DNA from: Clostridiaceae bacterium
Lineage (GTDB): Bacteria; Bacillota; Clostridia; Saccharofermentanales; UBA5734
Length of the DNA: 7,144 nucleotides
NCBI GenBank assembly: GCA_012522285.1
Contig: JAAYKS010000450.1
Location: 1 to 7,144 of the forward strand
Reading direction: 5' to 3'
The notes beneath the pieces were generated by a model, which did not search any database, was not told where the DNA came from, and saw nothing but the letters and a program-made list of their open reading frames with translations. Below are positions 1 through 5,969 of this stretch, piece after piece. Within the stretch, counting starts at the first letter, position 1, and the number at the start of each line of letters is the position of its first letter. The position numbers and the translations under genes are program-made.

Positions 1-113
1 ATATCCCAACAGAATTCATTGGGTTGTATGAAAAATATGGCTATTGCTATGTAAAAGACATAGTAAACTACGGAAATGGAATTGACCGTTTGTATGTCAG
101 AGAAATAAAATAG
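1..113 (+). CDS. C-terminal end of a probable GNAT-family N-acetyltransferase (5' end outside window)
   Basis: An open frame enters from the left edge (first complete codon at 3-5) and stops at TAG 111-113, giving about 36 residues. The text contains FIGLYEKYGY, then a KDIVNYG stretch and the ending DRLYVREIK. This resembles the last beta strands of bacterial GNAT acetyltransferases, where a G-L-Y-E-K-Y-G-(F/Y) segment follows the acetyl-CoA binding helix and the protein ends a few strands later. Such enzymes transfer the acetyl group of acetyl-CoA to an amine; the substrate cannot be judged from this fragment. The codons are AT-rich (ATA, AAA, TAT), unlike the GC-rich genes that follow, which may mean acquisition by transfer. 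The acetyl-CoA binding motif lies outside the window, so the family call rests on the tail only. Confidence 0.55.
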   Translation, partial: IPTEFIGLYEKYGYCYVKDIVNYGNGIDRLYVREIK

Positions 114-153
114 ACTATTCATTAAATTCCAATTTGTCGAACTCTTTTTATGT

Positions 154-227
154 GGGTTGCATTTCGGCGAAAGGGTTGCATTTTCCTGCATTAGGGTTGC
201 AACTTCAATGCAACCCTAATGCAACCA
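154..227. repeat. GGGTTGCA repeat cluster, three direct and two inverted copies
   Basis: GGGTTGCA occurs at 154-161, 173-180 and 194-201, that is at steps of 19 and 21 bases, close to two helical turns. The reverse complement TGCAACCC occurs at 209-216, and a one-mismatch copy TGCAACCA at 220-227. The first two direct copies extend to GGGTTGCATTT and flank an 11-bp palindrome TTTCGGCGAAA (162-172). I saw no other GGGTTGCA in the window. Five copies of an octamer in 74 bases is not expected by chance. Regular spacing on one face of the helix suggests a protein-binding array (operator or iteron-like), but a mobile-element end or a structured RNA would also fit. Confidence 0.7.
187..223. repeat. 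Perfect 15-bp inverted repeat with 7-base loop
   Basis: The arm TGCATTAGGGTTGCA at 187-201 is exactly complementary to TGCAACCCTAATGCA at 209-223, separated by ACTTCAA (202-208). In RNA from either strand this would be a strong hairpin. No T run follows on the + strand (CCATATG comes next) and none lies directly to its left for the - strand, so it does not look like a standard intrinsic terminator. It shares its core with the surrounding GGGTTGCA copies, so it may be a dimeric protein site rather than an RNA structure. Confidence 0.8.
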
Positions 228-265
228 TATGAAACCGTATCATTATTATCAACTGTTTCCAGTAC

Positions 266-304
266 ATAACCCGCTCGACGTCAGGTTGGGCGGGTTATTC
301 TTTT
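266..304 (+). terminator. Probable Rho-independent terminator
   Basis: ATAACCCGC (266-274) pairs perfectly with GCGGGTTAT (290-298) around a 15-base loop, and the second arm runs into TTCTTTT (298-304). The stem of 9 bp with a GC core followed by a T-rich tract fits an intrinsic terminator on the + strand. It lies about 150 bases after the stop of the GNAT-like gene, so it may end that transcript or a separate short RNA from the repeat region. The left flank is not A-rich enough to argue for strong bidirectional action. Confidence 0.6.
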
Positions 305-403
305 CCCGGCAGATCACAGAAACCGGGGCATTCCTTTGCAGATCATTTGCAGTTGGTTCCGGTTTTTGCAACGGCGAACGCGATGCCACAGGGCGGAATC
401 GGG

Positions 404-409
404 TATAAT
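404..409 (+). promoter_or_regulatory. Possible -10 box for the AAA+ gene
   Basis: A perfect TATAAT lies at 404-409, 42 bases before the AAA+ start codon and just downstream of the terminator region, where a promoter is expected. No good -35 hexamer is present at 16 to 18 bases upstream (around 380-387), and the extended TG element is missing (GGG precedes the box). The call therefore rests on the -10 match and position alone. Confidence 0.35.
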
Positions 410-451
410 GCTAGGCAGCCACAGAGGATAAAAGGGGAGGAATAACCTGCC

Positions 452-2461
452 ATGTCCGGACCGGATGTCGACCTGAGCAAACTCAAGGAACGCGCTTACA
501 AAGGCAGTGCGGAAGCCCAATGCAAATTGGGACTCCGCTTCGAATTGGGGGACGACATACCGCACAGCGACGACCAGGCGCTTTACTGGTACGGGCTGGC
601 TGCGGCACAGGGCGACTTGTTCGCCAAGACCCGCATCGCGGAAATCCGGCGCAAGAAAGCCAGACAGGCACCCGGCGGTCTGTACGGAATGGGGGACATT
701 CTCCGCGACTTTTATACACCGCAAGCGCAACAGACCCATACCGGTTCTCCCCAGACGACCGGATCCGTCCAAAACACCCGACAGGTTACAGAGGTCGTAC
801 CTCCCGTGGAAGAGCCGGCGTTTGACCTGGAAGCGGAACTGTCCGCTCTGGTCGGGATGGAAGAGGTCAAACAGTATTTCAGAAGGTTTTCCAAACAGGC
901 TGCTGCGGCAAAAAAGCGCCAGGCGGCAGGTCATACGGTCGATTCCGCGTTTCATCCCAATCTTGTCATTTCAGGAGCACCGGGGACCGGCAAGACGACC
1001 GTCGCCCGGCTGGCCGCGCACCTGTTCCGGCATCTCGGCTTTTTGAAAACGGGTAAAACCGTCGAGACGGTGAAGTCCGGCATGGTCTCGGAATACACCA
1101 GTCAAACCGCAAAAAAGACATCGGACCTCCTTCTTTCCGCATTGGGGGGGATGTTGGTCATCGATGAGGCACATACCTTTTTGCCGGTTGGATCCAACAA
1201 CGCCAACGCCCACGACCGGGAAGCACTCGAAACGCTGGACGCCATGATGGAAAAGCATACGGGGGAGCTGTCGGTCGTATTGACCGGCTCCCGCAAAGAG
1301 ATCGAGCAGCTGCTGCGCCAACATCCCGGGCTCAAGTCACGCTTCTCCACCGTGCTCTCCCTGCCGGACTATACCAGCGGACAGCTGTTCGAAATACTCG
1401 AAAAAATGATCACCGCGCGCGGGTTCCTATGCTCGGAAGAGGGGAAAAAGGCCGCTTTTGCTGCCATCCGGGCTCAAAACCGCGCGGGAGACGCCGTCCA
1501 CACCAACGCCCATCTGTGCAGAGGCATTCTGGAAAACGCGATCCTGCGCCAGAGCGTTCGAATCGTGGACCAGGATGTGGCGGGACCGGGGTTGATCACG
1601 CTGGAAGCGGAAGATTTTGAAGAAGAACACCGCGAAACCACCGGGTTCGATCTCGAAGCGCGTTTTTCTTCGATCATCGGTCTGGAAAGCATCAAGGACT
1701 TTCTGCGGGGGCTGCACGCGCAATTGCGTCTGGAAGCCGCACGCAAGGCGGCCGGTTTGGATACCGGCCGCGGACAATCCCTGCACATGGTCTTCCGTGG
1801 GAATCCGGGCACCGGGAAAACCATGATGGCGCGGATTCTGGCGGAGCTGTTCCAGTCCATGGGCGTGTTGCGCACGGGCAACCTGGTCGAAACCGACCGG
1901 GGCGGCCTGGTCGCGGGCTACGTCGGACAAACCGCTGAAAAGACACGGGAAAAAGTGCGTGAAGCACTGGACGGAGTTCTGTTTGTCGACGAGGCGTATG
2001 CGCTGGTCAACGACGTGGGATCTTCCCAGGGTTTTGGCCAGGAAGCGGTGGACACGCTGGTCAAGGACATGGACGACAACCGGGACCGGCTGATCGTCGT
2101 GCTGGCGGGATATTGCGACGAAATGGACGCGTTCATCGCCAGCAATCCGGGGCTTCGCTCCCGGTTTCCGACCGTGTTGACTTTCGAAGATTACACGTTG
2201 GACGAACTGATGGCGATCGCGGAGCTTTTCTTTGCGCAAAAGAAATATGTGTTGTCCGAAGACGCCAAAACCGCCCTCCGGGAGCATCTGGGGCAAGCCA
2301 TGCGTCAGCTCCATTTTGGCAACGGCCGCTATGCGCGGAATCTCTATGAAAAAGCACTGCGCAACCAGGCCATGCGGCTGTTGCCGGACAACGACCTGAC
2401 GCGGGAAGAACTCCAGACCATCACGGCGGCGGATATCCCGCAGGCGGCCGAACCTCTATAG
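452..2461 (+). CDS. Sel1-like repeat protein with two tandem CbbX/SpoVK-type AAA+ ATPase modules
   Basis: Length is 669 residues. The ATG at 452 follows GGGGAGG (434-440) at an 11-base spacing, and the N-terminal repeat begins soon after it. Residues 13-65 form a Sel1-like repeat (AEAQCKLG, then ALYWYGLAAAQGD), a helical protein-binding module. A Pro/Gln/Thr-rich linker spans about 70-125. AAA1 (about 130-375) has Walker A GAPGTGKT (175-182), Walker B MLVIDEAH (234-241), sensor 1 near 277-280 and an arginine-finger segment HPGLKSRF (291-298). AAA2 (about 405-650) has GNPGTGKT (450-457), VLFVDEAY (509-516), VVLAGY (549-554), NPGLRSRF (565-572), pore-loop GYVGQT (from 489) and sensor 2 GNGRYARN (623-630). 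These are CbbX/SpoVK/EccA signatures: hexameric ATPases that pull on target proteins. AAA1 has His354 at the sensor-2 arginine position and EYTSQT in its pore loop, so the modules are probably not equivalent. No signal peptide or membrane segment is seen, so it should be cytoplasmic. Its client is unknown; a SpoVK sporulation role is not shown. Confidence 0.9.
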   Translation: MSGPDVDLSKLKERAYKGSAEAQCKLGLRFELGDDIPHSDDQALYWYGLAAAQGDLFAKTRIAEIRRKKARQAPGGLYGMGDILRDFYTPQAQQTHTGSPQTTGSVQNTRQVTEVVPPVEEPAFDLEAELSALVGMEEVKQYFRRFSKQAAAAKKRQAAGHTVDSAFHPNLVISGAPGTGKTTVARLAAHLFRHLGFLKTGKTVETVKSGMVSEYTSQTAKKTSDLLLSALGGMLVIDEAHTFLPVGSNNANAHDREALETLDAMMEKHTGELSVVLTGSRKEIEQLLRQHPGLKSRFSTVLSLPDYTSGQLFEILEKMITARGFLCSEEGKKAAFAAIRAQNRAGDAVHTNAHLCRGILENAILRQSVRIVDQDVAGPGLITLEAEDFEEEHRETTGFDLEARFSSIIGLESIKDFLRGLHAQLRLEAARKAAGLDTGRGQSLHMVFRGNPGTGKTMMARILAELFQSMGVLRTGNLVETDRGGLVAGYVGQTAEKTREKVREALDGVLFVDEAYALVNDVGSSQGFGQEAVDTLVKDMDDNRDRLIVVLAGYCDEMDAFIASNPGLRSRFPTVLTFEDYTLDELMAIAELFFAQKKYVLSEDAKTALREHLGQAMRQLHFGNGRYARNLYEKALRNQAMRLLPDNDLTREELQTITAADIPQAAEPL

Positions 2462-2482
2462 CTTTTCCACCACGCCATTTTC

Positions 2483-2569
2483 GCCGGATTACCGCAGAAA
2501 GACAGCAGGAAGCATGTCAGATCAAAACACAGCACAGAACACCTTATTGCCGGATTGGAACAATCCGGC
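2483..2569 (+). promoter_or_regulatory. Alternative hairpins around the lacZ start codon (candidate)
   Basis: GCCGGATT occurs twice, at 2483-2490 in the intergenic gap and at 2549-2556 inside lacZ, and its exact complement AATCCGGC lies at 2562-2569. The second and third copies form an 8-bp hairpin with a 5-base loop, starting 35 bases after the lacZ ATG. The first copy could instead pair with the third and enclose the ribosome binding site and ATG (2507-2516) in a loop. This could set translation of lacZ, but the inner pair encodes the family motif LPDWNNPA, which weakens the case. No promoter or terminator was recognised in the 52-base gap before lacZ. Confidence 0.25.
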
Positions 2570-5500
2570 GGTGTTGTCCCGCAACCGGATCCCGCCGCGC
2601 GCGTACACCGTCCAGTTTCCGGACTATGCGCAGTGCAGTGCCAGCCGGCTGAAAAATCGGAGATATGACTCACCCTATGTGTTGATGCTCAACGGGGAGT
2701 GGGAGTTCCGGTACTGTACCAGCCCCGCGGATGTTCCGACCATGCAGACACTGCAACATCAGCGGCTGGACCCGATTGTGGTTCCATCCTGCTGGCAGAC
2801 GACCGGATACGACCGCCTGCAGTATGTCAACATCCGCTATCCATTTCCCGGTGATCCGCCATTTGTCCCGTACGAAAACCCGGTCGGTATCTATCGGAAA
2901 ACCGTCCGGATGCCGCTGCATGTGCGTGGGATGAGAAAACGGATCCATTTTCACGGCGTGTTGAGCGCGTTTCATCTGTATGTGAACGGGCGGCTGATCG
3001 GATACAGCGAAGGGAGCCGCCTCCCCTCGGAGTTCGACATCACCTCGATGTTGCACGAAGGGGACAATGACATTCTTGTTTTCGTGTACAAATACAGCAC
3101 CGGTTCCTGGCTGGAAGACCAGGACTGTTTCCGTTTCAACGGGATTTTCAGGGATGTGTACATCGAGGCCATGCCGCCGATGGCGGTACACGATGTGCAC
3201 GTCCAGACCCGCGCGGGGAGTGCGGATTTTCGTCGATGGACGCTGCGCCTGTCCCTCGACGTGATCTCCTATCTGGGAGAGATCGCGTCGCTGCGGGTGC
3301 GCCTGGTGCGCGACGGACGGACGCTGCTGGACGAGCGGGAGCGGATTCGGCTGGAGCCTGCCCAGGGCAAGGATTTTCACTCTCCCATCCGGTTCCGCGG
3401 CACCACACCTCTGTCGTATGTCCTGGAGAACGTCGATCCTTGGAGTGCGGAACACCCCGCGCTCTACGACCTGTATCTCAGCACATTGGATCCGACCGGA
3501 CAGGAATACGCCTGTATCCATCTGCCGGTGGGTTTTCGGGAGGCGGGGTTTTCCGGTCAGGTCTTTACCGTAAACGGCAGCCCTGTGAAACTGCTGGGGG
3601 TCAACCGCCACGACTCACACCCCGACCGCGGCGCGGCGGTGACGGTCTCCGACATGGTTCGGGATCTGCTGTTGATGAAACGGCACAACATCAACTGTGT
3701 GCGGACGTCCCACTATCCCAACGATCCGATCTTTCTGGAATTGTGCGACCTGCTCGGATTTTACGTCGTGGATGAAACCGATCTGGAATGCCACGGCGCG
3801 ATGCTGCTTGCGGGCGGATTCGCGCAGTTGGCGGACAATTCGGACTGGGAACCGGCTTTTGTGGAGCGGATGAAACGCATGGTGATGCGGGACCGCTCCC
3901 ATCCCTGTGTCGTCTTCTGGTCGCTCGGGAACGAGTCCGGCTATGGACGCAACCACGAGTCGATGGCCAAAGCCGCTCGGGCGCTGGACGCCTCCCGCCC
4001 CCTCCATTACGAAGGCGCAGTGCACGCGGAGCGACGCGGGTTTGACATGATCAGCCGGATGTACCCGGATCCGATTCTGCTGGAAGAGGAGCTTCGCAAA
4101 AACGAGGATCCCCGCCCGCACTTTATGTGCGAATACGCCCATGCGATGGGAACCGGCCCGGGCTCCCTCAAGGAATACACCGACCTGATCTTCCGATATC
4201 CGCAACTTGTGGGCGGGTGTGTCTGGGAATGGTGCGACCATGCGATCCGGGAGAAAAGACCCGACGGTCGCGACCGGTTTACCTATGGCGGCGACCACGG
4301 GGAATATCCACACGACGACAACTTTTGTGTCGATGGACTGGTCAGCCCCGACCGCGTCCCCCATGCGGGACTGCTGGAACTCAAACAGGCCTACCGCCCG
4401 GTCGTCGTGTATCCGGTCGATCCTCCAGCCGGACGCTTCCGGATCGTGAACCGGCAGGCACATTCCGGAACCGACGGCCTGCAGATGAGCTGGGTCCTCT
4501 TGCGGGAGGGAGAGCCCATCGCCTATGGGGAGGTCGGGGACTTCTCCGTGGAACCGCTCTCGGAACAGCTCGTCACGATCGACTATGGACAGGACTTACG
4601 GGGGTCGACATTCACCGATCCGCCGCTCCAGGTTGCGTCGTCGGACGCGCCGGCTTTCCGTGCCGGAATCCATGCGGAACGGCCCGAGTATGCCGTCCGC
4701 TTTGCATGCGTGCTCCGGCATCCGACACTATGGGCCGAAGAAGGATATGAATTGGGCTTTGACGAGTTCGTGATCCAGCCCGGACAACGCTTGCTGCTCC
4801 ATGAGGATCCGGGCGGACCCGTGGACCTGACTCACAACGCCCATCTCTCGATCGTCACAGGACGCAGATTCTGGATCGTGTTCAACCGGTTTTCCGGCAC
4901 GTTCGAGTCCTGGAGGGTGGGAGATCGCGAGTTTCTCTACGACAAGGCCGTCCCCGCCCGGGAGGGAACCGGCATGCAGCCGCAACCTGCCGGCCCCCGC
5001 GTCTCACTTCTGCGTGCCTTTATCGACAATGACCGGTATCTCCGCGAAGAGTGGAAGGCGGCCGGATATGACCGGTTGTGGCTGGAAGTCCGGAACGTGA
5101 GCGAGACCTGTGACGGAACCAAAGCAGTGTTCGTCGTGGACGCCGTGCTGTGTCCGACATCGGAAAGCCCGGTGTTTGACCTGCAGACCCAATACGAAGT
5201 GGATCGGTTCGGCACCTTGTCCGTGACCGTGCGCCTCAATCCGCGCCGGGCGGATCTTCCACGGCTGCCGCGGTTTGGCATCCGTCTGGGTCTGCACAAT
5301 ACGTTCCGCCATGTCTCCTGGTATGGACTGGGGCCGGGGGAAGCGTACAGAGACATGAAACTGGGAGCCCGCACCGGCGTCTGGACCCTGCCGGTTGCTG
5401 AAATGGAGGAACCGCGGATCGTTCCCCAGGAAAACGGGGTCCGGCACGAAATCCGATGGCTCAAGATGCTGGACGAACGGGGTTGGGGACTGCTGGTGGA

Positions 5501-5735
5501 AAACGGCGGGGTTTTCTCCGCGGCCGCACGCCACTACACCGTGGAGGATCTCATCGCGGCGACACACCATGACGATCTGGTTCCGCGGGATTTTGTCGAG
5601 CTCTGTCTGGATCACGCGATGGACGGGATCGGTTCTCACAGCTGTGGCCATCCGCCGCTTCCTCCGTACCGATTGCCCTGCGCCCCGATGGAGGCGACTT
5701 TCCGCCTGATTCCGGTACGACCGGAAGATGCCTGA
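2514..5735 (+). CDS. lacZ: LacZ-type beta-galactosidase, glycoside hydrolase family 2
   Basis: The 1073 residues are a usual length for LacZ-type enzymes, which hydrolyse terminal beta-D-galactosides such as lactose. Domains in order: jelly-roll sugar-binding (about 40-225), immunoglobulin-like (227-340), TIM barrel (342-630), a second immunoglobulin-like domain (to about 730) and the beta-gal small-chain sandwich (about 770-1068). The catalytic acid/base is E474 in SLGNESG and the nucleophile E540 in MCEYAHAMG. Positions matching E. coli LacZ Asn102, Asp201, His357, His391, Glu416, His418, His540, Trp568, Asp598 and Phe601 are kept (here N106, D204, H366, H400, E425, H427, H543, W571, D601, F604); Asn604 is D607, a common change. 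There is no signal peptide, so it acts in the cytoplasm and needs sugar import. The first ATG is needed to include DWNNPAVLSRNR, a conserved N-terminal motif. Its AGGA (2507-2510) is only 3 bases from ATG, so initiation may be weak. It follows the AAA+ gene by 52 bases and may share its transcript. Confidence 0.96.
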   Translation: MSDQNTAQNTLLPDWNNPAVLSRNRIPPRAYTVQFPDYAQCSASRLKNRRYDSPYVLMLNGEWEFRYCTSPADVPTMQTLQHQRLDPIVVPSCWQTTGYDRLQYVNIRYPFPGDPPFVPYENPVGIYRKTVRMPLHVRGMRKRIHFHGVLSAFHLYVNGRLIGYSEGSRLPSEFDITSMLHEGDNDILVFVYKYSTGSWLEDQDCFRFNGIFRDVYIEAMPPMAVHDVHVQTRAGSADFRRWTLRLSLDVISYLGEIASLRVRLVRDGRTLLDERERIRLEPAQGKDFHSPIRFRGTTPLSYVLENVDPWSAEHPALYDLYLSTLDPTGQEYACIHLPVGFREAGFSGQVFTVNGSPVKLLGVNRHDSHPDRGAAVTVSDMVRDLLLMKRHNINCVRTSHYPNDPIFLELCDLLGFYVVDETDLECHGAMLLAGGFAQLADNSDWEPAFVERMKRMVMRDRSHPCVVFWSLGNESGYGRNHESMAKAARALDASRPLHYEGAVHAERRGFDMISRMYPDPILLEEELRKNEDPRPHFMCEYAHAMGTGPGSLKEYTDLIFRYPQLVGGCVWEWCDHAIREKRPDGRDRFTYGGDHGEYPHDDNFCVDGLVSPDRVPHAGLLELKQAYRPVVVYPVDPPAGRFRIVNRQAHSGTDGLQMSWVLLREGEPIAYGEVGDFSVEPLSEQLVTIDYGQDLRGSTFTDPPLQVASSDAPAFRAGIHAERPEYAVRFACVLRHPTLWAEEGYELGFDEFVIQPGQRLLLHEDPGGPVDLTHNAHLSIVTGRRFWIVFNRFSGTFESWRVGDREFLYDKAVPAREGTGMQPQPAGPRVSLLRAFIDNDRYLREEWKAAGYDRLWLEVRNVSETCDGTKAVFVVDAVLCPTSESPVFDLQTQYEVDRFGTLSVTVRLNPRRADLPRLPRFGIRLGLHNTFRHVSWYGLGPGEAYRDMKLGARTGVWTLPVAEMEEPRIVPQENGVRHEIRWLKMLDERGWGLLVENGGVFSAAARHYTVEDLIAATHHDDLVPRDFVELCLDHAMDGIGSHSCGHPPLPPYRLPCAPMEATFRLIPVRPEDA

Positions 5736-5755
5736 TTTTGTAATATAGGTTTCCA

Positions 5756-5783
5756 TTGGATCCCGAATGTGCTGTGGTAGAAT
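5756..5783 (+). promoter_or_regulatory. Sigma-A-type promoter with extended -10, upstream of nuoE
   Basis: The -10 element TAGAAT (5778-5783) is preceded by TG at 5775-5776, giving an extended -10 TGGTAGAAT. A partial -35, TTGGAT (5756-5761), lies 16 bases upstream, and an AT-rich stretch follows. It sits 20 bases after the lacZ stop and about 186 bases before the nuoE start. It would give the nuoE-nuoF operon its own transcript with a leader of about 180 bases. No Rex or cre-like operator was recognised around it. Confidence 0.6.
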
Positions 5784-5969
5784 AGATATATATTTACCGG
5801 TTTCGCATGAGATCCTATCTTTTAGCGCGTTTCCATCGTAGCCGTTCGTGTTGTTTCATAGCACTCTTCCGTTGACTGCATTACAGGTGTCCATCATCGC
5901 TTCCAGCTTTGATGCGTCCGCTTCGCTGTCTTTTTGTGGAGCTTGTGGTGTCGCGTGGAGGTATCCTGA
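5784..5969 (+). other. Leader region of the nuoE operon with a possible 22-codon ORF
   Basis: If transcription starts near 5790, about 180 bases precede nuoE. A short frame runs from ATG 5807 to TGA 5873-5875, encoding 22 residues rich in arginine, with Arg-Ser-Arg-Ser-Cys-Cys at residues 11-16. It has no visible ribosome binding site and would start only about 17 bases from the presumed transcript end, so translation is uncertain. Downstream, CATCA (5892-5896) can pair with TGATG (5910-5914), and a T run lies at 5931-5935, but I see no stable terminator or anti-terminator. No terminator for lacZ was recognised either. Confidence 0.35.

Larger units (their letters stand above)
114..451. other. 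Gene-free stretch between the GNAT-like gene and the AAA+ gene
   Basis: No reading frame with a plausible start, ribosome binding site and family resemblance was found on either strand. The left half (114-260) is AT-rich and contains the GGGTTGCA repeat array. The middle holds an intrinsic terminator. The right half (305-451) is GC-richer. It contains two copies of GCAGATCA (309-316 and 338-345), two TTTGCAG heptamers 11 bases apart (335-341 and 346-352), and a 7-bp inverted repeat AAACCGG/CCGGTTT (320-326 and 359-365) followed by a short T run. These last elements are weak and may be chance. The segment ends with the presumed promoter and ribosome binding site of the AAA+ gene. Confidence 0.6.

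Noticed and set aside
224..252. Minus-strand promoter-like pair: TTGATA (complement of 247-252) and TATGGT (complement of 224-229), 17-base spacer
   Set aside because: The hexamers match fairly well, but the start point would fall inside the 15-bp inverted repeat and no gene lies to the left on that strand. In AT-rich DNA such a match is easily random.
320..367. AAACCGG/CCGGTTT inverted repeat with T5 run as a second terminator
   Set aside because: The 32-base loop and 7-bp stem make it a poor terminator, and a better one lies directly upstream.
314..955. Long minus-strand frame overlapping the start of the AAA+ gene
   Set aside because: It lies opposite a gene with clear AAA+ motifs, has no recognisable domain, and such antisense frames are common in GC-rich coding DNA. 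The same holds for the long minus frames at 1427-2314, 2670-3611 and 3615-4463.
5710..5726. TTCCGG/CCGGAA inverted repeat at the end of lacZ considered as terminator
   Set aside because: The stem is only 6 bp, lies inside the coding sequence, and the nearest T run is about ten bases away, so it does not fit an intrinsic terminator.
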